Below, in pieces: positions 1-10,344 of a stretch of DNA of 64,000 nucleotides (positions are counted from its first letter, which is position 1; each line of letters starts with the position of its first letter). The stretch covers positions 744,001 to 808,000 of the forward strand of contig NW_024881675.1 in NCBI RefSeq assembly GCF_019059575.1, read 5' to 3'. The translations under genes were made by a program, and so were the position numbers. This DNA is from Amphibalanus amphitrite (Eukaryota; Arthropoda; Thecostraca; Balanomorpha; Balanidae). The notes below the pieces were generated by a model. It ran no database searches. It saw only the letters and a list, made by a program, of their open reading frames with translations, and was not told the DNA's origin.

Positions 1-336
1 TGTAAAATTGCCTGTTGTGGATGAATCATGAAGGTACCTGTGAAGAAACTGTGGCACTCATAGATAAGGACAGTACCTACCAAGGCTATTGCCACGGTGA
101 CTATAAATAGCTATTGCAAGGTCATTTGATATTTTAAGAAATAGTTCATTTTCATTTTTATACAGCAATTATTTCATGTTCATTTTTTTCAGGGAACTAA
201 CAAGCAACATGTTTTCTGATTCTGCAGGCATCATCGATTCATCACATGAAAAATGAAAATTACAAATGTTTGGAGAGATCTTCTGAAGATGGAAGCATGC
301 GATACCTGAATGAAACATGAAAAATGAGTTATAATT

Positions 337-1943
337 ATGGATGTTCCAGAAGGAAATGTTATATCTGATGGGGACTCACATCCCAAGGATCATGGTGCAT
401 TTGGTCTTCCTCTTGCAGCAATTATATGCATTGCTATTGTGATATATGGATTATTTGTTCTCATATGTAAGTATTTTATAAAGTTTGATTTAGTTTTTAA
501 TTATTCTTGGCATCTTGGTTTGGAATTTTGCTACATATCTGGCTTTTGTTTCTTGCCATTTTTTTAGAATCTGTCTCATTGTCATGTTTCAGAAATGTGT
601 AATTATTCTACAGGGCGGTGTTTCACGGGATGCTGCTATGACGCTGCTATCAAATTGCGTGAGCTGACGTCACACTTGTGGTAGTGTTGCAGAGCAATGG
701 GCCTGTTGATGTTTCCATGGAAACCCAATTTGACACGTGTAAAAGCAGCGTGCTGCTATCACCGGTGAAACAGGGCCCAGGTAATTTTAGAAGTTTACCT
801 GAACAACATCATACCATTAATGCAATAGTGCAATATTTTGTATGCATGGTGTGTTTTGACTTAATGTCAGACTTGCAAAGAATCAGTGTTAATATGACGT
901 TTTGTGCTGTTGCAGGCATATTTGCAAGACAAGTGATACTCAACAGAAGACCCCTGGCTGCTTTAGAATCTTTGCATTGCTGTGAATGTCTGCTGTTGAT
1001 TCCAAAGCCTGCAGTTAAACTTTGTGACCTACCCTGTGGCCACTCAGGCAAGCCTGAAGTTCCAACATGCAAGCTTAATTTTGATGTAGGTACCTACCTT
1101 TTTAAATGTATGCTTGCACTTGTATATTTGGTTTGAAAACATTTATTGCTATTGATGGTGAGATGGACCACCGTTTGACTTGCTTTATTGATGATTTAAC
1201 TGTTGGTGCTATGCTAATGATAAATTCCCAATTGTTACATGGGCTTCGGTGGCATTGCTATGGTGACACTGCCTACAAAAATTAGCTCATTTTTCGTTGA
1301 AACCCGAATTTAAACCCATCGTTGTGTAAAATCTCGTAATATCGCCCCACCCCGGCGCCTGACGGTCTGGCCTGGCGGCTGTCCGCAGTGGCTGTGGGCG
1401 GCGCTGCCGGCGGTGAGGTGTCGGCTGCCCGACTCGCCTCCCGGCCCGGGCTGCTGGCCGCCCGTCCTGCCGGCCGTCCAGTGTCCCAGCAGTGTGCGCT
1501 GCTGCGGTCTGGAGATCCGCCGAGACACCCGGCCCGGCATGGTGGACGCCTCGGTACCGGCTGCTGAGGTGCTCGGCTCGCCGACCACCGCCGGCCGGCC
1601 AAGCTGGCGCGGCACGGTCCTGGAGACGGCCGAGTGCCGGCAGTACAGCCGTCCCCGGGTCGACTCCGGTCCTTACAGTACCCGCAGCGCAGCGCTGGAC
1701 ACACCCCTCACCGGCGACTACATCCGTCACACAGCTGCCTCTGGCGACTATAACTGCCGCGCGACTGTCTCCGGCGAGGATGACCGTCAGACGTCCCAGT
1801 TTAGCGACTATAGTCACCACACGTCCCAATCGGGCGACTATAACCGTCATGCGGCTCAGACCAGTGACAGCAGCGAGCTTACAGCGGACTTCAGTAAGTA
1901 CAGCCAACATAGAGCAGTTCTGGACCCGACCGCCTTGCTGTAG
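337..1943 (+). CDS. Unrecognised single-pass membrane protein, three-exon model
   Basis: I do not recognise the family. The model joins 337-466, 916-1085 and 1389-1943 (stop TAG 1941-1943), about 284 residues. Splice sites are GT at 467, AG at 914-915, GT at 1086 and AG at 1387-1388; phases are 1 and 0 and match across both introns, which is the main support. Residues 1-27 are polar and acidic, 28-43 plus the first residues of exon 2 form one hydrophobic span (LPLAAIICIAIVIYGLFVLI), and Arg residues follow it, suggesting N-outside without a cleaved signal. Exon 2 and the start of exon 3 are Cys-rich (HCCEC, CDLPC, PTC, RC, GC, QC, RCC). The last ~95 residues are degenerate decapeptide repeats (GDYNRHAAQT-like). 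The long open frame on the opposite strand of exon 3 looks like a GC-rich shadow. A 5' non-coding exon is likely, because several stops precede the ATG. Confidence 0.5.
1638..1920 (+). repeat. 30-bp / 10-residue tandem repeat in exon 3
   Basis: Seven consecutive 30-bp units run from 1710 to about 1919. They read GDYIRHTAAS, GDYNCRATVS, GEDDRQTSQF, SDYSHHTSQS, GDYNRHAAQT, SDSSELTADF and SKYSQHRAVL. Two further units, RQYSRPRVDS and GPYSTRSAAL, lie just upstream, separated by a five-residue spacer. Each unit starts with Gly or Ser and then usually Asp-Tyr. Several changes between units are at third codon positions (tac/tat, aca/acg, cac/cat), which favours this reading frame as the coding one. 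Confidence 0.75.
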
Positions 1944-4900
1944 TCGGCAACACTGCACCCAGCCAGAGCGTCGCCTCTGGCCGGGACACGACTCAAAATC
2001 GGGACATAGCTGCTCGACCATCGAGGGTGGCAGGTCTGGTGATCCCACAGAGCTGGACTTCTCGTAGGTGATGTGAGCTACATGCTTCAGGTTCATGTAA
2101 GATTTCTGAACCCCGGCTGAACACCTTTGTGATGCCTACTTCTATGCATAGTTGACGTATAATCGTGGCGAATTTCTAATCGGGCTGTGTAATAGCTACA
2201 GCTCTTAGTGCACAAAACTGCATAGTACAAATGTGGAAACTGCTTCCGTCCAACACCAAACTCAATGTTGTGATCTCGCTGTTGTTGTTACTTGTTGTTT
2301 GTGACTGTTGATGTTTGATGTTTGTTGTTCGCCCAAGTAGACCGGGCATCTTCCCACAGTCTTCTTTCGATCTGCTGGAACGGTTTCGTGTTACGTGAAA
2401 TGATGCTGTCTTTCGCTGTATATTTCGCCATTTAGGCATTTTGATTTAAACCGCTCTAGTCAGTAGTCACACGCTCATTCTCGTCACTCTGACGAATTGA
2501 AGCATACGCTCCGAAAACGCGATGCATGGGAAGACCCGGTGAAAGTAGGCTGTGTGTGTGTGTGATTATGCATTGCACGCGGTATTATGGAATTGCCGCA
2601 AGACCGTGAGAACTGGAAGTTGTGTGCTATTTGCCAATTACCTGATGTATAAACGTTAGATGCTTCCATCAATGCCACGCAACATTAGTGTTACAGTTTG
2701 TTGTGAGGTGCTCTGTGGTAATTAAAAAGAAAAGATTCAGACCCGTTGTTCATGGACAAAGAGTAAGAGGCGAAAGTATTAGGTCAAGCCATTCGCGTGC
2801 CTTCAGCGTGATTTTCCATCCAGTTTATTATCGTAATTAAAATCACGCGGCCAGACAAAGCCTGACGTGTAACGTAATAACCAAAAATTGTAACCGGTGG
2901 TACATACCGCGGCATTGTGGCATATGCCTTCACCGGTCTGCGGTCCCGGCATTCTGGGACTCCTGGATCCCGATAGAATGCAGTTGTATTCTTCTAAATT
3001 CCACTCGACTCGCGTCAACATTCAGCCTTCACCGCTCTGGGAGAATGGGGTCGGAATGTACCCGATGGTGTGCCGGGGCCCGTGAGAGCTACCGCCCCCG
3101 TGCACATCCCAGACAGCTGAACCCGCACTAACCGCCCGCCCGCTGCACCAGCCCCGCAACACTCCCGGCCAGACCGCAGTGATCTGATTGGGGTGTAGTG
3201 TAGCCCACCAGTGCGCACTGCATTGAGACGACCAATGGGATCACACCGGGATTTTTATGGGATTTAGCAGCGTGCCGACGCCAAGCGCCTAAGTCGACGA
3301 GTATGCATGGATTTCCATGTCCCCATTTTCGGCGCCGAGCTTTGTCAGAGATACAAGATGAACGCAGAAGAATGGATGATATCTCGTCTCAAACGAGTGC
3401 TGACCAGCGAGCGAGCCGCATTCGTCAGGAAACCACGAACCACGAACCGTCCGCCCAAAATAGCTACACCGCTCAAAGCCACATCGTGAAAAATGGTAGC
3501 ACTCATCCGTTCAGATCGTACCTGTATTGACATTTCCATGCAGTATGTACACAGCTGATACAGGGGTGAACATGGCGCCATTATGTTCTCAGAAGTTTGG
3601 ATCGTCACAGGGTACATAGATGACAGTGACAGCGATCGCATTCAACATGTTCGGTATCGAATACTCACATCCCAGGTAAACGATTATCGATGCCCGACGT
3701 CTCAGAAAACGATCGGTTACCCAAGATACGCCACATCCAACAGCCCATAGTCGTACGATGACGATAGTTATTCACATTTCCGGAAATATCAATAAGCGTC
3801 TCGACCATTACGCTACAAACGAGTGAGTCGTGAAAATCACCTGTCGACTTATTGCTAATTAATTAATCATACGCAGTCAAGATAATGCAGAGTGAACTAG
3901 CAGGTACAGATTCAGGACGCGTACGGCTGACTTCACAGAGATATTGGACTAGAATATCAATAAATATTTTTTCGCCATTAGCGTACCGAATTTAGAGATT
4001 CACAGAACATCCATTCCGCTATGCGAAGGCAGCTGCAAACGTATGATTGTCATCAGCTATGCGACTATAATCATCTGCACATTAAATAATGCGTGCATCC
4101 AGCCCAGCCCAAATACATAACTCATGAGCGACTATTACTAATGATCCTACCGCGATCAAAGTATATCCCCACGGTTACAGAACGTAATGACTAACAAATC
4201 TGTCCATCAGTTCATATTGGACATATACCAATAACCGATTAACAATACGCAATGATAGTTCGACAGTCACAAAAGTCACAACGTTAATGGGCGGAGACAG
4301 GAAAAGCATTTAGCTTACGATACATAGACATAGATGAAGGATGAACGTGAATGGTTTGCCAGTCATCTGCCCTAGTTCCAATTAACCGCTTGCTTGCGAG
4401 AAGAAAAGGTCACATCCCAAGATACATAAGTAGGCATTTACAGTGTACCTCGACCACCATTTGCAGCGAGTGGGATCCCCGGTATAATCGGTTCGATATG
4501 AAACGACAACAGCAAGAAACCAAATATCAGCGGAGTAATTAGGGCGAGCTGAAGACAGGGAAACCCGGAGACACGCTGAAGTTCCGAAAAAGACGGGTGC
4601 CACTGCCATCACGCGCGAGTGGTGTGTCCACTGTCCACCCACTAGAGGCACCCAAGCAGGCGGCGCTAACTCTCTACGAGAGTTCCAAGAGAGGCACTGC
4701 GACCGCGCCGGTCACCCCGCTTCTCGGACCGACGCAGCCCGTCGCACGCATTCACGGCGCGAGAAAGACTCACGGCGCAGGCTTCAGAGCACGCCCACAA
4801 TCACGGATTATCCTACGTCTGACGTTATACACACATGTTCAGTGCTCAAGAGACATTTGACACGGTGATTATACGCATCAGACTACAGAAAACAGTCGCG

Positions 4901-5626
4901 CTATGCTCCTATCACCCTGTGGGGCGCCGAGCAGCCGCTCCTCACGAGTGTCGCCACGCAAGGAGGCCAGTCTGCTTCTGTCAGTGGGAGACCTTGGTAT
5001 TCGTGTTAGTCCTAAGTAGTTGGCCTGCCCGGATTCTTTGCTGCCCGCCTACATATACCACCCATAGCTGTCCGGTCATAATACTTGGTTACATCAATGG
5101 AATCACCCACAGGACTCGCTCAGATCAATGCTGATTGCTTATAGTGAGGAGACCCAAGGATATCTCTTCGAAAGAAAATATAATTATGCATCTTCGATAA
5201 AGTTGGAAGGGGAGATGGAAAAATAGGTTCAATGGCTCAAGTTCATGACCTACCATTAATGAAAAATGTCCCCAACACTGTCTTCAAAATGAGCACTGAA
5301 AGAAGACACTTAGTTGCTCCAAGAATGACTAAGTAGTCAAGAGCGAATATAACTACATACACATGAGCTACGTTAGATACTAAAATAGCAATTTCGTCGC
5401 ACAAGCAGCCCGCTCGGGTTATCCAAGATGCTTGCGCTAATACCATCGCATCTTTTAGCAAGCCACATGTTTATCGCTCACTGCACCAAGAGCAGCAAAC
5501 GATATACCTGCCCACAAGCTTCGCCAAAAATATAGTTTCATTGAAAGACGTCCGTACGTTATGTGAGCACGGGCGCGGGCCGACGGTGCTGCCGCCTGGC
5601 GCACCGACCGGGTACTATAAGTTCCG
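1944..5626. other. No supported gene
   Basis: Short open frames occur on both strands but none has a recognisable domain, consistent codon bias or phase-compatible splice sites. The stretch presumably holds 3' untranslated sequence of the gene to the left and the 3' untranslated region of the minus-strand STIMATE gene to the right. A (TG)n run lies near 2550. I see no mobile element with clear ends. Confidence 0.5.
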
Positions 5627-5821
5627 TTAGGTGACGGTGGAGCCGGCGCTCGGGTGGCGCTGCTGCAGGTTCTCACGTCCGTCGTCGATGAGCAGCACTT
5701 GTTCGTCGTCATCGCCACGGTCCTGATAAGGGCAGTAGCGGCCGCGCGACGGCGGTGAGCGTACCTCTAGCGACTCGTGTCGCCGCATCAGGAAATTATC
5801 CGTGATCCAGAACATCAACAT
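5627..5821 (-). CDS. STIMATE: STIMATE exon 5 (residues 197-260, stop)
   Basis: Acceptor TTTCAG. Starts [14 protein letters not shown], matching the end of the family's last membrane span, then runs through a basic and then acidic cytosolic tail to the stop at 5627-5629. A GTACGC in the tail could act as a donor, but the tail keeps family similarity past it, so the exon is read as terminal. Confidence 0.9.
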   Translation of the reverse strand: MLMFWITDNFLMRRHESLEVRSPPSRGRYCPYQDRGDDDEQVLLIDDGRENLQQRHPSAGSTVT

Positions 5822-8248
5822 CTGAAAAGCAAACACCATAGTCGAGATGTGTCCTGCGAGGTCCCAAACAAAACAAAACAAGAGTAAAAAGAAACCGTAT
5901 AAATGCGAAATGGCCCCATGGCTGGGGCCAATCCTGCTAGCACAAATCATTGTCGACAACATTTTACATCATGCGTGGTAAAATCAATACTACAATCACG
6001 TCCCGAAATAGTGTAGTGAAAAATAGTGTGTAGAAATAGTGTATTTCAGTTGTAGCGATGCGATGAGACGACCTTTGACAACAAATATCCTCGAAACGTC
6101 AATGACTCAACCGTGGTTAAAAAAAAACTGGCTAAGTCAACAATCAAACAGTCAACACCAGCCCCAACCGTCCCACTCCACCCTCCCCGTTCCGTCCGCC
6201 ACTACACAGTACACACTCACGTTCACGAAGAAGGGCACCACGAGGACAACGAGTGCCAGCTCGAGGCGCGGGTTGGTGACCGGCGCCAGGATGATCCTGC
6301 TGACCGTGTCCCAGATATCCAGCTGGATCAGCGCCGAGACCAGCAGCTTCTCGACGATCATGATGCCGACGTAGACGACCGACTGCACCAGCCAGGCCTG
6401 GGCCAGTGGCGGCGTGCCTGGGCAGAGTGGGATGGGGTAGACGGGAGGTCAGAGGGAGGGAGGGATGGAGGGACAGAGAGATAACAAGGTGGTGACCGTA
6501 AGGCGAGACGACTCGACGGAACGAACAGATATGAGAGGCGAAACACAATGGGATGAGAACGAACGGTCAGAATTGGTGGCGGTAGGTTAGTCCGACCAAG
6601 GGACGAGTCCACATTACTGTTGGATCGGACAAAAAAAAAAAACATGAAGAAAGAAACGCAGGTGCTTGAAAAGGGCGACAACAGGCACCGTGGGATGGAT
6701 TCTCAGCATCATTATATCTTATACTTCAAACAACAGACCATTTACCTATAAAGCGTTCTCGAAAACAAGCAGGTAGATGGCGCAAGAAAATGCTCTTAAC
6801 GAAAGATTAGGGTGATTTGTAAGTGGGTAGATAAATATGACGAGCGATAGAAAGACGCAACACGCTACACGTCGCGAAGCGCCACAACACATCCTAACTG
6901 CCGCTCTATTCTTACCATATTCGCCGAAGTTTATACTTGGCCAGTCCCTTTCAACGGCCAAGTGTTGGCAAATCCGTACACAGATGAATATCACGATGAG
7001 ACCAAACGTCGAGTCCAACAAAAAGTTGATGATGTACCTGAAACGACAATGCAGTACATCTTTATCAGCCCGGCCAGCCATAAAGAAGACACAACTACTT
7101 ACATTATAAATCTGCGTTGATTCGATCGACTCTACGACCTACGTTGAACAACGGTATCTAAGAATGACAGCATTGACCGATGTTAAGGAGACAACAATCT
7201 CAGCATACAGAACGCACGGTTTTGACAGATGCAAATACACACTCTGAGCGTATCTGGGACCATAGCTAACTCATCTCCATTTATTCCCACGATGTCATAG
7301 GGATTGCATACTACATTGCATGCAACATATTGCCTCAGAGTCTAACCGGATCAGCCACCATTATCACTCCCCCCTCACTATACTCTCACACACGCCATTC
7401 TCACCAGGTACACGGGTCACCGGTGTACGTGCTCGCCAGGTACACGTTGGCAAAGTGTACCACGCACGCGCCCACACCCTGCTTGGAGGTGTCGTAGAAC
7501 CATATTAGCCACGAGCGGCGCTCCGTTTTCGGCTCGCAGAACCTTTTGACTGAGGAGAAGAACACGGTAAGGTCAGAGAATTACGGAGGGTTGTTGTTTG
7601 TTGTTTGCTCGATTTTATTGAATATTTTCGCATATAAGGCAGGGTGTGCCTGATGTCGGTGTGTCGGCGGGGCACAAAATCGGCACTGTCTGCACTGCAG
7701 TCTGATAGAGAGCCGAGGTCATTCAATGAATGGAGGCTGTGAAAACAAACAGACCGAGTCGCAGCCGACTCCGTTTCGGTGGGGGGGGGGGGGGGGGGAC
7801 AGACTGCGTGGTACCGGTCATTGCGCTTCGGTTCGCTACAGAATCCCGATCTTGAACAATCAAATATGACTGAAGCGTACAAAGTTGATAGCAACACATA
7901 TAACATACCCACTCGGTTAATCCATCAGAGCAGCAGAAGGACACTTTCTATGTCACCCGGGGCCGTCACGAAGGGCTTCTACACAGTAGCTGATTGATGC
8001 ATTTTGTACGGCCTCCGCGGTCTCATGCCTTTACACACTGCCGCCCACACGTGAATGCCACATCAGCCTACAAACCACAGCTGCCCGTGAAGTGTGAAAA
8101 CCACGCCATGTCGAGTTAACTCACTTATCAGAGAGGCGAATGCCAGTCCGGCGAGCAGGAACTGAATGAACCAGCCGAAACTGTCCGTCAGCGCGTTCGG
8201 ACCACAGTGCGCCGTGGCGTTGCCCTCGGCGGCCACTTCGATCACCAT
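5627..8248 (-). CDS. STIMATE: STIMATE/TMEM110 orthologue (store-operated calcium entry regulator), five coding exons
   Basis: The protein is a multi-pass ER membrane protein; in vertebrates it sits at ER-plasma membrane junctions and promotes STIM1 activation of store-operated calcium entry. Coding exons on the minus strand are 8248-8125, 7549-7405, 7037-6916, 6417-6221 and 5821-5627, joined in phases 1, 2, 1 and 0 to give 260 codons (human about 294). Conserved blocks in order: [66 protein letters not shown] and [12 protein letters not shown]. The C-terminus keeps an acidic stretch ([15 protein letters not shown]) but is shorter than the vertebrate tail. The ATG at 8248 is followed by a short polar N-terminus and the first hydrophobic span. 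Introns are small (0.4-0.6 kb). Transcription runs away from the gene at 337-1943. Confidence 0.93.
6221..6417 (-). CDS. STIMATE: STIMATE exon 4 (residues 131-196)
   Basis: Acceptor CCCAG, donor GTGAGT. Encodes two hydrophobic spans (around [17 protein letters not shown] and [15 protein letters not shown]) with the conserved NPRLELA and VPFFVN motifs. Confidence 0.94.
6916..7037 (-). CDS. STIMATE: STIMATE exon 3 (residues 90-130)
   Basis: Acceptor TTTCAG, donor GTAAGA. Encodes a membrane span ([20 protein letters not shown]) and the conserved INFGEYG end. Confidence 0.93.
7405..7549 (-). CDS. STIMATE: STIMATE exon 2 (residues 42-89)
   Basis: The acceptor CTCAG ends at 7550 and the donor is GTGAGA. 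Encodes the family block [13 protein letters not shown] followed by DTSKQ and HFANVYLA. The stretch GTGTACCTGG occurs twice in this exon, the second time at the donor. Confidence 0.92.
8125..8248 (-). CDS. STIMATE: STIMATE exon 1 (residues 1-41)
   Basis: ATG at 8248 in context aacagaATGG. The exon encodes a short N-terminus and the first membrane span ([18 protein letters not shown]). Donor GTGAGT begins at 8124; ends in phase 1. Confidence 0.88.
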
Positions 8249-9725
8249 TCTGTTGTCCGTCGGCCTCAGCAGGCCACCCGGCTGGGCCGCGCACGCCGAC
8301 TATCTGCAAACAGACAGAGACACATACATGACGTAAACATGGGAGAGGCAGCCTCCGGCGCAAGGTCAGGCAGCCGAGCCGGCCTGCGGCGACACAGACG
8401 AGCGATGGATAGACGGATCGCCTGCTATCGCGCACTGAAACGACCGGTGTCATTGATGTGGACAGCACCGTACAGGGTGTCCCGTAAGTTCGTTGAAATA
8501 TTTCCCATACCAATAAAACATGAAAACCAGCAAAAATCTTAGGTTTTGATGGTTTTGTGTAGAGTACACAAAAAAATATATTTTGATAGCTCATTTGGAA
8601 TGTTGAATGTAAACCAAACCCTTCGCTGTTGCTCCAAAAATATTTGCCCATACCGATTTTAGTCGTTCCGTCAGCTGTCGAAGGCTGATAAAAGGTCACT
8701 TGCTTTCAAGCTCCTGCACGGAAATCTCCAGCAGTTTCTGCGTCGGACTTTGGTTGGACGAGCTCCACGGCAAGATCTTCTCCTTTACAGCCAACAGCTT
8801 GCATAGGCAGTGAGGCACCATTCAAGAGTATTCTTTAGGCATTAGCTAGAGCAAAGTCCTTTACGAAGGTTGGCGCCGACATCCCAAACACCATTTTCGT
8901 TTTCAAAACGACCCCATTTCTAACCAAACAGAAAGCTCCAGGGGTGATTTTTCGCATCATATCGTAGTAGAATGTGTCGTCTGTTTCTGGCACACCTCAT
9001 GCAATTTTTGCAACTCCAAAATGCTCACCATTCCCAATCCCCAAGCCAGAACACTCGCTAGGTTGCGGAGCTTTACCCAGTGATAAAAAGTAAAGATATG
9101 AGCGGCTAAATGTGAGATAATCTCTGCTCATGCATGCATTTTCAGCTTCTTTCGTTTGGGTCAACAGTTGTATCGAACAACAAATCTGATCGGCACGACG
9201 GCAAGTCATTCACAGCGGATTTGACTACTTAGCCGCGGCAAACTGGTGGTCCTCACCCAAGGCCTGCCATCAGCCATGTGCATTTCGCCCTACCACCGAG
9301 GGACAACGCCAAACTCTCACATGAGCTGAGCACATCTCGTTTACGAATGCTACGGAATGCAACCTCAGATTCTTTCGATGCAACTTATTAGCTGCGTCGA
9401 ACATACCCAATTAATCGTTCGCATTTTTGACCGCTTGAAGCGGTGGAGCGGTGCTGTAGCCCTGCCATCGGCCGCGCACATCTCGAGTCCCTCCCATCGC
9501 CCTGCTCATCTCTCTCACTCTACCGCCGGCGCCTCACAGAGCCGTGCGGTGCGTTTCGTGTTGTAACAGTGCGAAGAGTGCGGACTTGCGGGCGACCCAC
9601 GTGATTGATGGGACCACCAGCGCTGGCATAGTCCGTTCTGACCACTGCGCAGTCAATTAGACCTAAGAGCACACTGAATAACACGTCGAAGCTCTAACAA
9701 CGTTTTTTCTTCAATTTTCCTGATC
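8249..9725. other. Upstream region of STIMATE; no gene; possible transposon remnant
   Basis: This presumably holds the STIMATE promoter and 5' untranslated exons, but nothing identifies them. A segment starting near 8475 with ACAGGGTGTCCCGTAAG resembles the ends of Tc1/mariner-type elements. No matching inverted end or intact transposase is visible, so this is only a possible remnant. Confidence 0.35.
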
Positions 9726-9730
9726 TATCT

Positions 9731-9968
9731 TGTTGTATCGTGAGCCGACTGGCGAGACTATGCGGTTCTTGGGCAGGTTTATTCTTGGCTTCGCAATCCA
9801 CGATCACACGTTTACACGGATCCTACCCGGACCGTGCCGGGGGCGGCGCGCGACTTCCCTCTCCCCACGTGCTGCCATCTACGCGGGCACGGTAACAATG
9901 CTGCCAAAGCAGGGGGATTTCTACCGGCGGAGGGAGTCCTGTTAACATTAACGGGCGACGCCACCACA
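9731..9968 (-). repeat. 3' LTR of the Ty3/gypsy element
   Basis: 238 bp, identical by eye to the 5' LTR, and should supply the polyadenylation region. Its left neighbour is the target duplication TATCT at 9726-9730. Confidence 0.95.
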
Positions 9969-9981
9969 CCTTACCCTCCTT
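9969..9981 (-). other. Polypurine tract of the LTR element
   Basis: On the minus strand AAGGAGGGTAAGG lies immediately before the 3' LTR, the expected place and composition for the plus-strand primer. Confidence 0.75.
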
Positions 9982-10344
9982 AATTAAAATGGGTGTAACC
10001 ACATCAGCGTTCGGGCTTGTAACTAAACAACGCGTTAATCCCACCGGCGTACAAAAACACAACCAAAAAAAAGATCCAAACATCGACCTCTACAAACAGC
10101 TGCTTTACGTCAATTTCCCCGACGCATCGCCCTCCTTAAAATCGAACGCACGGTACCATGCGAAGAGGTAACGAACATATCAGAGTGCAACGACGATAAA
10201 AAAAAAACACAAGTCCAGCTTCTCAAGACACCGGGGAGTCATGGTGTGGGAACAAAAGGTCGCTGCCCCTCACTTATTCGTGGCGGTAAGGTTACAGAGA
10301 ATCACACAAAGATTGGCTCACAGTATACGACCTGTTCGTTTCAA

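Noticed and set aside
614-684. Alternative second exon for the gene at 337 (acceptor CTACAG at 611-613)
   Set aside because: It is phase-compatible but reaches a stop after 23 residues. The 916-1085 exon continues the membrane span and joins in phase to the long third exon.
1287-2096. 269-codon open frame on the minus strand across the GDY repeats
   Set aside because: GC-rich sequence opens both strands. Variation between the 30-bp units fits plus-strand codons, and the plus strand has phase-matched upstream exons.
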